Shown: piece after piece, positions 1 through 10,444 of the stretch
Layout: each line of letters opens with the position of its first letter
Numbering within the stretch: position 1 is the first letter of the stretch
Origin: Microglena sp. YARC
Taxonomy: Eukaryota > Chlorophyta > Chlorophyceae > Chlamydomonadales > Chlamydomonadaceae
DNA: 64,000 nucleotides
NCBI GenBank assembly: GCA_022414725.1
Contig: CM039466.1
Location: forward strand, 11,051,190-11,115,189
Direction of reading: 5' to 3'
Notes under the pieces: model-generated
Database searches by the model: none
What the model saw: the letters and a program-made list of their open reading frames with translations, nothing else
Told to the model about the DNA's origin: nothing
Translations under genes and position numbers: made by a program

Positions 1-80
1 CTACCATGGCGGTTGACAGCGGCCGCAAACACTAAGGCGCATCCGTAGGGATTCGAACCCCGCACCTTCTGCCTTGGCTA
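1..80 (-). mobile_element. SINE fragment with tRNA-derived promoter, cut by window edge
   Basis: Read on the minus strand this carries a perfect RNA polymerase III B box (GGTTCGAATCC, about 49-59). It is followed by the same body that recurs at 38.67-38.87 kb, including the 'catggcggttgacagcg' stretch. Only part of the element is in the window, so its 3' end is not visible. Confidence 0.6.
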
Positions 81-282
81 CCTCTACTGTGCTCATACAA
101 ACATTTACAATTCCTAGGACTGGTGATGCATTTCCCTTCAAAGATAAAAAATAAGTGTTTCGGATTTCCAAAATTATCTGACTTAGATCAATCTGTTGCA
201 TATTTGGGGAGGGAAGGGGGGGGGATGGGGTCCTGAATTACCTATTTCCTGTGTTAATCTGCAATTCGTTGCCAGACATGGC

Positions 283-500
283 TGAGTGTGGATCTACTGC
301 TGGAGGGCTTGACATCAGGGGCAATTGCAAGAAAGGCGGTGCCTACTCCCACTGATATTAAACAGTTTTTTCAACTATTCATTTCACACTGCACCATTGT
401 CGTCAGGTGGCGTGTGCATCTAGATGTGGCTGAGAGTGTGGACCTATTGCTGGAGGGCTTGACACCAGGCGATCGTTATTAAGGTGGTGCCTACTCACAC
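283..500. repeat. two-copy direct repeat, about 147-bp period
   Basis: The segment containing 'gctggagggcttgacatcagg' (from about 283) recurs from about 430 with a few substitutions, and both copies run on into 'ggtggtgcctactc'. I see no coding signal in the surrounding 80-1,470 apart from small dispersed repeats. Confidence 0.6.
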
Positions 501-744
501 AGAACTCCGACGATACAGCCAAGACCGGAAGATGGTGGTTAGCTTTGAGACCAAACTCGCAGCTCAGCGGGCTGTAACCGGCACTATCAGCTTACATAAG
601 TAGTCACCAAGTCATAAAACGCGTGAGAGCACCGCTATACATGCTGATAGGCACCAGGGTCCTCGGCAAAGAAACGAAAAAAATGAAGGGAAAAAAGTGA
701 TTTGTTAGAGTTTACATTCTCCTGGTAATGATAATTGTACTGCT

Positions 745-802
745 GAAGACGGCGAGCAGCCAAATTGCTGGCTGAAGCCATGTAGCCAAGTTCAAGTTCC
801 TT
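745..802 (-). repeat. dispersed 55-bp repeat ('ttggctgctcgccgtctt' family)
   Basis: On the minus strand this reads roughly 'gaacttggctacatggcttcagccagcaatttggctgctcgccgtctt' (quoted in pieces of the family). Related copies lie near 2,005-2,066, 8,395-8,440, 37,785-37,845, 40,245-40,345, 40,671-40,720, 41,910-41,965 and 43,820-43,880, on both strands. It is a short high-copy family of unknown type with no coding potential. Confidence 0.6.
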
Positions 803-1477
803 GTCTCTTATTTCGTTGTATCGGGTAGCATTCCCCCCCCCCCCCCCTTCAGGCCGGCCTTAAATAGGACCTGCCCACAACAACTTCATTATTAGAGAAA
901 ATTGTACCAAACAAGTTGTGTGAGACTCTTTGATCTAAATTGACTACAGTATCTGAAGGCGCGAGCCTTGTAACCAAGTCCAAGGCTCGCGAGACTACCG
1001 GTATATAGCCAGAGGAACCAGCAGAGACAAAGTAGCATCTACAGATATCCACATAAGGCATGCTGGTTTTATGGACCGTGTCCTAGGAGTGAAGCGATCT
1101 ATGCCGCAACACATTGCGTTAAAAGAAACAGGCCAATTCCCAATGCACTATTACTGGTTAAGTCAGTGATTAAATTTTGGAACTCTATGGTGAAATAATG
1201 AAATACTATGATAATAATTTTGACATGAACGCAAAGACTGTTGGAGCAAGGATGTGTCTGGTGCCCTAGCGACGTTATACTCTTTGGAAGATTCCCAGGA
1301 TGAATCTTTGGCCACCAATTTACATGGAGGTGTGGGACCTTTGAATCTTTAACCAGTTAACCAGAACAAAGTGTAAAAGTCATATTCTCCAATCATCTTT
1401 TCTTTTACTGTAGTACTCAATCTTCAGATACACGCCCTAATGATGAAATCTCAGGATCACAAGGAAGGAAGAAAGCT

Positions 1478-1888
1478 GTGTACCAGACCTGGATGTCCTC
1501 CTCATGGGATGAGAGTGGAAACCCTGAGATGTTCAATTATCTCATCCGAGACCTACCTCACAAGGTTGTGCGTAATATGTCAATTGATTTAGAACTTCCT
1601 CCCACTACCTATAAGTGGAAACTGGCAGATGGAAACGTCCAATTGTGCCTTGGAAATATTAAGTGTCACCTTCGTGATGAACACCATGTGGTTTTTGAAT
1701 GTACTGACGAAGCTTTGCTGAATCCGAGAGGAAACTATTAGAGCCTGATTTCCCAATCGGAGAGCAAAATGATTCCTCTACATTATCTGATGTGCAATCC
1801 AGAAGTTGAAAGGCGAGAAAAGTTTCCTTTGTTCATCCATGAATGTATAAAGAGACTGGATCAAGTCTTTTTTGATAGGTTTGAATAG
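1478..1888 (+). pseudogene. C-terminal remnant of a LINE-type retrotransposon protein
   Basis: One frame stays open from 1,478 to a TAG at 1,739-1,741 and then continues in the same frame, with protein-like composition, to a second TAG at 1,886-1,888, giving about 136 codons with a single internal stop. The part before the stop ends in a cysteine/histidine cluster (C-x4-C ... HHVVFEC). The part after it contains FPLFIHECIKRLDQ. A 'H-x2-FEC' cluster followed by a helical tail is typical of the extreme C terminus of many LINE ORF2 proteins. I infer a decayed, 5'-truncated copy. It could also be an exon of an unrelated host gene, because no reverse transcriptase motif is present. Confidence 0.4.
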
Positions 1889-2004
1889 TTTTTTTTGTTA
1901 CTGTTTTTTCGTTCAGAAGAAGAGGATATAAAAAACGGGGGAAAATGAAAAGAAAAGAAAAATGATTTGTTCGAGCTTACATTTTCTGGTAATAATGTTT
2001 TTTT

Positions 2005-2160
2005 ACTGCCAAAGACGGCGATCAGCCAAATTGCCGGTGGAAGCTACATAACCAAGTTCAAGTTCAAGTACTCTCAGCACAGTTTAGGCCCTTGTAGCCA
2101 CTCAATATTTCAAATTGCTAGCTGAAACTGTGTAACCAAATTTCAGTTCTAGCTACTAGG
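2005..2160 (-). repeat. two degenerate copies of the 55-bp dispersed repeat
   Basis: Copies at about 2,005-2,066 and 2,108-2,150 match the minus-strand version at 745-802, including 'agccaaattgc' and 'accaagttcaagtt'. The second copy is more diverged. Confidence 0.5.
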
Positions 2161-2289
2161 CAGTACTCAAGTAATTGATGCTTACAGAGCAGGACAACCA
2201 GATTTCCAGGCACTTACCGACTCCCAGACAACCTGGAGGTAGACTTCATTTTGATCCACATCCCCCTGCTTTGACTTCAGTACAAGTCA

Positions 2290-2480
2290 TTACCAGGGTT
2301 GTTCAGGACACTACATCCTCCATCGCAGACGCAACGCCGATGAGTCCGTTGCGTCCTGTGACGCAACATGGAGGGTACATTGACCAGAAGGAAGGGTCCT
2401 TTGCGTTGCAGGACGCAGGCTATACAGCTGGTTTTGTCTCAGGCAGCAGAGCTAGGGGCCCACCTGGAGTACCCTGGTCA
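2290..2480 (+). repeat. dispersed repeat rich in GACGCA / TGCGTC
   Basis: Contains 'gttgttcaggac', several 'gacgca'/'tgcgtc' inverted pairs, 'gaaggaagggtcc' and 'gcaggacgcaggctata'. The same string order returns at 19,845-20,005, and related units occur at 6,560-6,720, 21,240-21,380, 44,520-44,710 and 45,545-45,650. The reading frame across it (2,175-2,516) is probably fortuitous. Confidence 0.6.
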
Positions 2481-2519
2481 CTACCGGTTCCCCCTTGCAG
2501 AGAAGAATACATTTGAAAC

Positions 2520-3340
2520 AATCCCTCGAGAGCCTTGATAACCGTTTCCCACGGAAGGGCATTGGAATTAGGAGATGGTAAGTAGCTAGGAGTTAGCTGA
2601 TACTGTAATATTGCAAGCCAATGTTCATCCATCCATTACCGGTATCCTAGCACGGGCAAGCCACACAACATATCGCACCGAATATGAGTCACAGTCCAGG
2701 GGTAGGCTAAAGAGGCTGAAGGGATGGTGTGCATCAGTTACATCAAGGAATTAAACAAGCAGCAGTCTCATCATACCTGCATCCTGAAGGCATTGCCAAG
2801 TTCTAATCGTCAGCCTCACAATAGCTACCTCGGACAGGCTTTGCACGATGAAGAACTGCCCCCACATAGGTTGTGCGCACGAAACAGCAAGGGGGGGTGC
2901 GTCACGCAGAAAAGAGTCGAGAGCTTTAGACAGAGAGAAGAGGATAGACCGGGGAGGGATATCAGAGTCTTTGTATACACAGTTGATGTTGCTCATTAAG
3001 ACATAGGTTGGCATGCCAACTTGCATCCAATATAAAAATACCGAATCTGCAAAAGTTTAACGAATGATCAAGGACTAAGTCAAGCGTGATGGTTCATATC
3101 CAACACCCACTCGGGTGAGCAGGCACGGTATGGCACCACCAGTGTATCCAGTTGGTTTCCAGGAGTAGAGCTTCAGCCCTGCCTCACAAACCAAAACGTA
3201 GCACTCATTGTAAGCATAAGTATGAACCACAGGCTTTAACTATCGTCTGACTATGCTGGCTTAGGGCTGGTCTACATCAAGTGATGATATTTGGTCATAA
3301 AGAGATAACAGTGTCAACAGAAAATAATAATTAATATACC
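2520..3340. other. no recognisable gene
   Basis: Overlapping short frames on both strands lack any recognisable motif. I see no clear repeat or RNA gene here. Confidence 0.4.
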
Positions 3341-3344
3341 TCTC

Positions 3345-3870
3345 CTAATCTAAGCTATTCTACTTTCTGCTAAAATTCAGCATTTTCAGCTCTAAAGTTT
3401 AGCACAACAGAGAAAAACGCTTTCTGCTCAAATTCAGCATTTTCAGCTCTACAGTACAACAGAGGAAAATGATTAACTAAAGCACTGCTCTACAGTCTAG
3501 CACAACAGAAAAAATGCTGTACCAATAACTGCTCTACAGTCCTAGTACAACAGCGAAAATGCTGAACTGCAACCTGCTCGACAGGTTAGTACAACAGAGA
3601 GAATGCTGTACAAGGCACTGCACTACAGTATACAACAAAAATGCTGTACAAATGGTTTGCTTCTAAGTATAGTACAACAGCGAAAATGCTGCACTGAGCA
3701 CTGCTTGACAGGTTGGCACAACAGAGAAATGATGTACAAAGCACTGCTATATAATATAGTACAACAAAAAATGATGTACCAATAGTCTGCTTAGTGTAGT
3801 ACAACAGATAAAAATGCTGTACAAAAGCCCTGCTCTAAAGCATAGTACAACAAAGAAAAAACTAAAGCAC
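3345..3870. repeat. minisatellite, about 43-bp unit
   Basis: About a dozen degenerate units, each containing 'tagtacaacag', 'aaaatgctgtac' and 'actgctctaca'. Successive 'gtacaacag' strings are spaced about 41-45 bp (near 3,544, 3,590, 3,673, 3,716, 3,760, 3,801, 3,845). Short frames on both strands are by-products of the repeat. Confidence 0.8.
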
Positions 3871-4583
3871 TGCCCACACAACGTTGAACCATCCATGGAA
3901 CCAGAGAGAAGGATTTGCAGCTCATGCAACCTTGCTGCTGTCACCTAAATAGACATGAAATACCAAAACTGCATGCTACGTATCTGAACTATGAAGCCAC
4001 TGCTTGTACCAAGATACATACCCACTGATGACAAAGCTTGACCACATGTAAGGCAGAAGCTCTGGACAACGGAAAGAGGAGGTAATGTCAGAAACAGATA
4101 TTTGCAATGCAGGTATTTTAAATTGGTATTTGCTCGATGCATATTAGATAATTGAGGCAAGATAAAGGCAAGGTATTTGCATGGTAGGCATTTCTTGTTT
4201 AGGCTGTCCTCGGCATATATTTGCTCGACAGGAACTTGCTTGGTCAAGGCGTTTCCAACTACATTCATAACACCAACGCAAGGCTACGAGATCTGCACCC
4301 AGCATCAACTCATACATAAAAAGACACAAGTCACTTGGTAGTAGATCCATGGGCCAAGTCACACCTGAGGGTGAAGATTATCTCGGCCTTCAAACCGACA
4401 TGATTCACGGCTCATAGGGAAGACTTGGAGGGTCCTGAGTACAAAGTACATTCGCACCAAAAGGCTTCCGGTCTCTAGGAATTGATGCAATCCTAGTTCA
4501 CGAGTAGAATACAGCTCTGGGAATGTACAAAGGATGCGACAGGAGCATTGCCACTCAAAGCACAGCTGCTGTTGAGAGGCCAG

Positions 4584-5114
4584 TCATATGCCAGTCATAT
4601 GGCTATTCTCATCTTCACTATGAGCGTTGGGAGCACACAGATGTGGCGCATTGTGCTCATCCTCGCTATGTCCGTAGATACTGCCACGGTGGTCCAGCTC
4701 TTCGCTGGGAGAAGATTGCAGGCCACTGGGGGAGAACATGGCTCCGGAGGCTAGCCTAGATCTCATTTGCCGAACTTGCTGCTCAGCAATGAACAGCTTC
4801 TCCTGCAAATTGAGACTCAACTCCTCTAGTTGGGCGATGTACGCCTGTTGCTCCTCTATTTGAGCTCTGGCAGATGCGGGCACTGGGCCCTCTACGTCAT
4901 TCAGGTGAAGCTCGAAGCCGAAGGGGTCCTCGATGTCAGATGAGTCAGCGTCGATAGCTTCTGAGTCTGTCTCGTTCTTGGCAGTGATGAGTCCAGCGTT
5001 AGAGCCGAATATGTCAATCCCCATGGTCTTGCCAATATCCGCTGCCTCCTTGTCAACAGTGCCGAGCCCGTTCTTCCAAGCGGTCCCGGGTTGTAAAAGG
5101 GAAAATGCCTTCAC
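4584..5114 (-). CDS. exon of an acidic, coiled-coil protein of unknown function
   Basis: A 176-codon minus-strand frame ends at a stop at 4,584. It begins with a segment of ordinary composition, then an acidic stretch (DSEAIDADSSDIEDPFGFEL). After that comes a heptad-like helical region (about residues 85-120, 'EEQQAYIAQLEELSLNLQEKL') rich in Gln, Glu and Leu, and a Ser/His/Glu-rich tail. This composition and the absence of internal stops suggest a real terminal exon. It lies just downstream of the three linked exons at 5,246-5,852. I could not find an acceptor whose phase joins them cleanly, so the link is inferred. No enzymatic motif is seen. Confidence 0.45.
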   Translation of the reverse strand: MKAFSLLQPGTAWKNGLGTVDKEAADIGKTMGIDIFGSNAGLITAKNETDSEAIDADSSDIEDPFGFELHLNDVEGPVPASARAQIEEQQAYIAQLEELSLNLQEKLFIAEQQVRQMRSRLASGAMFSPSGLQSSPSEELDHRGSIYGHSEDEHNAPHLCAPNAHSEDENSHMTGI

Positions 5115-5245
5115 TCGTCATTTCCAAACGGCTATAGGATTCAGGCTACATCACGAGAGAATATCGAGCAGATGTGCAGTCAGGGATGACGACAGAAATG
5201 ATATTTCCTGAGAATTATGTCAGAGACATTCGCATAATAGCTTAC

Positions 5246-5852
5246 CCGGGTTTGAAAGGGTTGGGGGTAACAGCGTGAAAGCCAGGACCTCCAAGGGGAG
5301 AAGCGAATACCGACCCTGCAAGATGTGGCGGAAAGAATGTTAGTTGATACCCTGTCGCGCACGACGAGCGTTGAGCAGTTCAAGAAGACTACATAAGGAA
5401 ATCACATCAAAATCCGATAGTTTCTTACCTGGAGCTTGAAGCAGCACGGAGGGACTACGCTTTGGAGCTCTGGGAACACTCCTCCTGGGGGTTTGCCCAA
5501 ATGAACCTAGGGTGGGCAATGAACAATGGCGGGTTAGAAAACTCCAAGCGACGAGCATCGAATTTCGCGAGAGAAGCCAACAGCGCAGTGAAACCCTACC
5601 TTTAAAGTAGCGTCTCGCCTTTTTGCGATTCTCGGTCTGCAGTTGATGCAGGTTGGGTCCAACATCGAATCCACCACTTCCTCTCCTCTTCTTGTAGCCC
5701 CCTTCACGCCTCGCCCTAGGGATAGAGCAGTGAGGTCCTTGAAACTTCGGGGGAGGTGGGGCCATGAACCATCCGCTAGAGGGTGGGGCCTCGGCCAAGT
5801 AGGCTGGGGGGTTGAATAGTAACACGGGTTGCGAATACATACTAACGGCCAT
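5246..5852 (-). CDS. first three exons of an unrecognised minus-strand gene
   Basis: Reading leftwards, exon 1 is 5,852-5,600, from an ATG, with an N terminus MAVSMYSQPVLLF rich in Pro and aromatics, a basic RARREGGYKKRRG patch and a donor AAAG|GTAGGG. Exon 2 is 5,506-5,429, with acceptor CCCTAG|G and donor CCAG|GTAAGA. Exon 3 is 5,315-5,246, with acceptor TTGCAG|G and donor CCGG|GTAAGC. Splice phases agree between exons 1-2 and 2-3 (both phase 1), giving a continuous Ser/Arg/Pro-rich protein (FGQTPRRSVPRAPKRSPSV, then VFASPLGGPGFHAVTPNPF). It probably continues into the coiled-coil exon at 4,584-5,114. Low complexity and basic SR/RP runs are compatible with an RNA- or chromatin-associated protein, but I do not recognise the family. 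Confidence 0.5.
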
Positions 5853-6940
5853 TTGCTGTGAGTAGAATGCTACGGTGCGGGGCGCTTTCTGACACTTGTA
5901 CGTGCAGGAAGGAGCGGAACGACAAGGTAAGGTTAGGGCTTGGGGTCTCGAAGCCCAAACCCTTAGGGCTCTGAGTTGTCAGCTCGAAGGCCGCGAACGC
6001 GAACGTCATCTGTCCTTGTTTACAAGGTGCGCCGGTAGCTGCGCAACACACGGCGAGACTGGACAATTTCGCTAAACATGCGAACCTGCTGGCTAGCCCC
6101 GAAACAGCATTTTCATAAGCCATCTCGCCGACCTTGTCCCATGTAGCTGTCCTGTCAGAAATGAAGGGGACTTCTTCCGCCGGTGTTTTTCCTTGCCCAC
6201 GCATGCGCATTCCACGCAGGTCTACGCGGGTCCACGTCAAATCTGACGTCAAATAGATGAAGATCCACGTCGGATTTCGTGCCAAGTGCATGTCGAAACC
6301 CACCCATCATCACCCACAATCAACCTGCAATCAACCATGAGTCCATGAGTGGTAGGTTTTCACTAGAGATGGACAATGTAATTGGCTCATCCTTCATGCT
6401 ATGCTAACCTTCGTCCACCGTCCATCGTCCACTGTCCATCGTCCACCTGACCATTACAAGGCTTGTGTACTTTTTTCTGGACCCACCCTTCGCGAAGGAT
6501 CGGGCGATGGGACTCCCGGTGGGCGATGGGATCCCGAAGGTTATTACAAATCTACTTCTTGCATCTCAGACGCAGATTTTGGAGGGTCTGTTGTGTCTCA
6601 GGCGCAGATCCAATAGGTCGGTTGGGTTCTTGGAGGATCCGTTGCGTCTCAATGTCTCAGATGCAAATCTTGGAACCAACTTGTCTTGGAACTGGATGCG
6701 TCTCAAAATGCAGATCTTGGAGTCACCCTGCCCTAATTCCCACCCTGGAGGACACCCGAAGAGTAAAATGTATACGCCTTGTTACGAGGCGTGAGGTTGG
6801 GGTGGCAATCCTCTCATTTTACAGGTGTACAAAGTTTGCAATCTAAAATCTTCCCTCTTTCATTGCTTTGTACTTGCTAGTTCAAGGCTACGTACATTTG
6901 CTTGTTCAATGCGACGTATTTGCTAATGCTTCGCAGTTAC
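5853..6940. other. no gene; probable promoter side of the minus-strand gene plus repeat remnants
   Basis: The open minus frame at 5,842-6,303 runs out of the ATG of the neighbouring gene and has no recognisable domain. From 6,540 to 6,720 there are copies of the GACGCAGAT / TTGCGTCTC repeat family. Confidence 0.35.
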
Positions 6941-6943
6941 GAA

Positions 6944-7037
6944 AGGAATTTCACCCCAGGTATATCGATAAATACCAACCCCAGGAATTTCACCCCAGGA
7001 ATTACCCCAGGAATTTCACCCCAGGTATATCGATAAA
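6944..7037. repeat. short tandem repeat with duplicated ATCGATAAATA block
   Basis: The 14-mer 'ggaatttcacccca' occurs four times (one with a small internal change). The phrase 'caggtatatcgataaata' occurs twice, about 69 bp apart. Confidence 0.7.
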
Positions 7038-7406
7038 TAGGGTGTCTAGAAGCACTGCACTTTTCACCCCTTTTGTAATGCACGCTTCCAATAGGCATCT
7101 CATGGTGTTTAAATAAATACATAGTATTAAAATATATCAGAAGGAGCCCACTCCTCAAAAATTTCAGTCAGGCCGAACGATTTTTTCTGAGAATGGGGCT
7201 GTAATGGTGTATCAGGGCGATTTTTTTAGTTACTCTTCAGGTCATTCTGAGGACCTCATGTAGGGGGGGGAGGGGGGCGTCAGCCCTCCTCAGTTTTTTT
7301 CGAACTTTTTACTCAGACCGCCAAATGACATTCTGAGACCACCCTTGAGGAGGCCGTGGCAAGGGTAGTCTTTTGGCACCACTTGGGACCTCGTGCGATA
7401 AGTATC

Positions 7407-7440
7407 CTAAACCCTAAACCCTAAACCCCTAAACCCTAAC
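7407..7440. repeat. interstitial telomere-type repeat (CCCTAAA)n
   Basis: About four to five units of CCCTAAA, one with an extra C, immediately next to a CA microsatellite. CCCTAAA/TTTAGGG is the plant and green-algal telomere unit. There is no array continuing to an end, so this is an internal site, not a chromosome end. Confidence 0.8.
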
Positions 7441-7640
7441 CCCCCCCACACACACACCCACACCCACACACACACACACACACACTCACAAAAGCCCAGC
7501 CCAGAATATGAGTGGGTGAATGGTTTGATAATATGGGTGGGTGAATGGGTGGGTAATATAGGCGAGTATGGATGGGTGGAAATGGGTGCGAGTGTGTGTG
7601 TGTGTGTGTGTGTGTGTGGTGATGGTAGGGGGGGGGGGGT
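7441..7640. repeat. CA-rich then TG-rich microsatellites with G run
   Basis: (CA)n at 7,447-7,490, GGGTGAATG-type repeats at 7,510-7,580, (TG)n at 7,590-7,618 and a G run at 7,628-7,639. The open frames here are simple-sequence artefacts. Confidence 0.85.
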
Positions 7641-7784
7641 CCCAACCCGAAGGGGGTGCAGCATTGGTTTTTGACTTGCGCACAACCCCTATATGGGAAT
7701 TCCGAGTATGCCATTGTGTGCGCCACATTGTAACCCCCCAGAATTCATATCTTAGTTTTTCAATCAGGGTTTTTTCTATTCAGG

Positions 7785-7808
7785 GAGGAGGGGGGGGGGG
7801 GGGGGGGG
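7785..7808. repeat. poly-G tract
   Basis: A long near-uninterrupted G run, one of many mononucleotide G/C tracts in the window. Lengths in such tracts are unreliable in assemblies. Confidence 0.8.
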
Positions 7809-7969
7809 TCAGCCCTTCCCATGTTTTTTAGGCGTGGGGGGAGTTTTTTTTCCCCTCCCGAATAAATGAATAAATACCGATACGATATGCATGGTGGAAT
7901 AAGGCAGGGAGAATCCGTGGGGAGCCACAGTGTCACAAGATATTGTTACTAAAAAGTCCTATGCAGCAT

Positions 7970-8025
7970 CGGAAAATTGGCGGAGAGTATTGGCAGCGGA
8001 ACGACAGGTGGAAACGATGGAGCTG
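7970..8025 (+). repeat. dispersed repeat fragment shared with 40.16 kb
   Basis: 'ggaaaattggcggagagt' followed by a 'cggagcgg/caggtgg' block occurs here and at about 40,155-40,215 with small changes. Its nature is unknown. Confidence 0.5.
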
Positions 8026-8875
8026 ACCGAAGCCAATTAGTTATGAGACAGTTAGCTGACGTGTCAGGCTTCGTCTCGGTCGTCGGTCGGACAGACGGAG
8101 AACGGGGTGAATCTGGAGGCTCCGCTAAAAGTGAGCTGGCTTCAGGTCACTTTACCATCACATAGGAGCCCCCCTTCGATCCCTAATGAATATTGTAGGT
8201 CCGAGTAGATACAAGTTACACTAACATCACGAGCATCAACAATGCTCACAGTAGAAGTACAGGTGAGTAAAATATGCATTACGAGCAAGAGTAATGACAG
8301 CCTGTCATACATAGGTGCATGTATTTGATTGTGTGTGTGTAGGTGGGTGGGTGGGGTGCAGGGGGCAGAGAGTTGCCCAGTCCAAATAAAAGTCGGCAAG
8401 CAGCCTCAAAGGCTGGAGCCGTGTAACCAAGCTCAAGTTCAAGGTGCCCAGTCGTGCCGCTCCAAGTCTGCCGCACGAGATGTACTCACAGGGTATTGAT
8501 CACAGGACATGCAGGCTGAGTCGCAGGGGATCTCCATGTGACCTTCAGTACCCTTGCTGTACCAACCCTACTTGCAAGAGTAGGAAGGGGGTGGTGAGGT
8601 TTAATTTCTCAGTATTTTGGCGTCCTGGCCCCAGGCAAACCTTGTAAGGAAGTACTGTCGTATCTTTAACCTCGTGGTGGTTTTCTAGTTATGTATCCTT
8701 GGCTCCACCTCTAACGACCATGGCTGGGAGCTTGTCTGCTGTGGTCAATACGGTAGGTGTAGTGGTGCACGATCATTTGGTCAAGGGTCGGTATCTCCCG
8801 CCAAATCCGTGATTATCTCGTATTGAGGAGACTGCGTGACACGGGAAGATGAAGCTACTGATGAGCAGATTACAG

Positions 8876-8888
8876 TGTATCTATATTG
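8876..8888 (+). repeat. left target-site duplication of the large LINE
   Basis: TGTATCTATATTG here is repeated exactly at 19,324-19,336, directly after the element's CAATTT-type tail. A 13-bp perfect match flanking a complete set of retrotransposon domains is the expected product of target-primed reverse transcription. Confidence 0.85.
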
Positions 8889-9030
8889 GTGGTAAAAAAT
8901 ATCCTGACAGGTCACTTTTTCCGAAGCACATTTCGTAGGCGCTACTTCTCCTCCGCATAAGCGGAGACTGGAATCGGGATGCGACGACGCTAGGCTTTGC
9001 AATGATCATCAATTCGCGCACTTTCCTGAT

Positions 9031-10209
9031 TTGAGATGTCCACTCAAACCAGATTTGCCGAATTCTCTAACCCCCCTCTCCTCCCCAATGATCAACAACA
9101 ACTGCCGGCGACCAAGCATCCCGATTCCGGGCAAGAAGCACCTTGGAGAAGTCCAAGCGCAGATTGCCCGCAGGAGTGAGGTAGTGGTACGCGAAGCCCC
9201 CAACACCAGTGCTTGGAACCCTGTCCACAAACTCAATACCAAATCTGCGAAAGTGACAGATCACCCCAGAATTAAAATATCCTCACCTTTCAATGGACAA
9301 CCTGGACAACAAGATCCTACAGGCAGCTTCCGGGCAGAGAGCAAAAGCGCCAAGGATCTACCTGGGACTCACGCTGAACCAAGTTCTGCCAAACCTACAA
9401 ATCATCCAAACCCTACCCAATCAAAAAATATCTGGAACAAACAAGACAGACGAAATCTTCCTACCGCAAACTCTGCCATTCACCTTATCATTATCCTTCT
9501 TTTCGTCAACCGTTTGAATATCACCGCCGCTTCAACAGCCTCTCTCTGCACTCCCCTATCTTTCTTCGCACCTAACACTTACCCAGCCACCAGCATGTAT
9601 TCAATGGGAGCTCAACAAAACAGGGAGCAACAAGGTAAGATCGATAGGAAATCGAACCGCCGCGAGAAACAGGCTGCTAAATCCCGCCTCGCTTTCCCAC
9701 CTTCTCACCACACCGCCGCACACCTCGTTCCCCTGGCTACCACACCGCACTACCTTATACACTGCAAACATCTCAACACTACACCCACTGGCCATCTTCG
9801 AAACCCCATATTCTCTAAGCCTCTCACAGCTACTAATACCGCCCCTCGCGGCGTGGGTGCAAGTCCCGATATGCCCCTCGTGGCATTGTCGTCTCTGACG
9901 ATTAATACAGCCTTCCATGGCGTGGGTGCAAGTCCCGATGTGCCCCTCGTGGCATCATCGTCTCTGACGATTAATACAGCCTCCCATGGCGTGGGTGCAA
10001 GTCCCGTTGTGCCCTTCATGGCATTGTCGTCCTCGACAACTCTAATCAATGACGAAGCTACAAGTCCTTATGCTCACAACCAACTTTACAATCAACCCTG
10101 GACATCTGTGTCCTACAACTCTTCTCTCATCCTCTGCAAAACTAACGCAATTTCGAACCCCCCCTACAGCCCTTATCGCCCATCGCTTCACCATCCGCTC
10201 CAAGGGTGA
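9031..10209 (+). CDS. LINE ORF1, N-terminal part (frame broken downstream)
   Basis: The frame opens upstream at a non-ATG codon, so the first ATG at 9,088 is the likelier start. The product is rich in Pro, Ser, Thr and Asn. It has a hydrophobic stretch near residues 150-180 and a basic segment (REQQGKIDRKSNRREKQAAK) near residues 195-215 that could bind nucleic acid. Three in-frame 23-residue repeats containing GVGASPD occur at about residues 270-340 (69-bp DNA period starting 9,851, 9,920 and 9,989). A stop at 10,207 ends this frame. Coding appears to pass to the frame of 10,049-10,444 and then return to this frame by about 10,330. No zinc knuckle or RRM is seen. Confidence 0.6.
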   Translation: MRCPLKPDLPNSLTPLSSPMINNNCRRPSIPIPGKKHLGEVQAQIARRSEVVVREAPNTSAWNPVHKLNTKSAKVTDHPRIKISSPFNGQPGQQDPTGSFRAESKSAKDLPGTHAEPSSAKPTNHPNPTQSKNIWNKQDRRNLPTANSAIHLIIILLFVNRLNITAASTASLCTPLSFFAPNTYPATSMYSMGAQQNREQQGKIDRKSNRREKQAAKSRLAFPPSHHTAAHLVPLATTPHYLIHCKHLNTTPTGHLRNPIFSKPLTATNTAPRGVGASPDMPLVALSSLTINTAFHGVGASPDVPLVASSSLTINTASHGVGASPVVPFMALSSSTTLINDEATSPYAHNQLYNQPWTSVSYNSSLILCKTNAISNPPYSPYRPSLHHPLQG

Positions 10210-10444
10210 AGAGATCTACAACAGCGAAGAGAAGCCGATGTCCACTCCTCCCTACCGTGCTAAATACATCAAGCAAGCGAGGGACATCCAGCTAATCGCT
10301 GAGAGACTCAAGTCCTCCCCCAACCTCCGTCCCCCCTCGGAGAGTCAACCTTCCAGCATCTTGATCCTTTTGCTGACACGCTCTCCAAATACAAGATCCT
10401 CCCGGTGCACAACACCACCGACAATGAGGAGTTCTATGAGCTAA
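10049..10444 (+). CDS. LINE ORF1, middle segment in shifted frame
   Basis: Around 10,200-10,310 this frame reads RSKGEEIYNSEEKPMSTPPY and then a helical ARDIQLIAERLKSS, which is better protein than either other frame. The neighbouring frame takes over near the C-rich stretch at 10,315-10,340 (TFQHLDPFADTLSKYKILPV). Two compensating single-base shifts around C runs would link all three parts. I infer one ORF1 protein disrupted by indels. Confidence 0.5.
   Translation: MTKLQVLMLTTNFTINPGHLCPTTLLSSSAKLTQFRTPPTALIAHRFTIRSKGEEIYNSEEKPMSTPPYRAKYIKQARDIQLIAERLKSSPNLRPPSESQPSSILILLLTRSPNTRSSRCTTPPTMRSSMS

Noticed and set aside
5842..6303. 153-codon minus frame as a coding exon
   Set aside because: Overlaps the ATG of the 5,852 gene in another frame, with no motif. 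More likely 5' untranslated or promoter sequence.
7407..7440. True chromosome end
   Set aside because: Only about 34 bp of telomere repeat with ordinary sequence on both sides.
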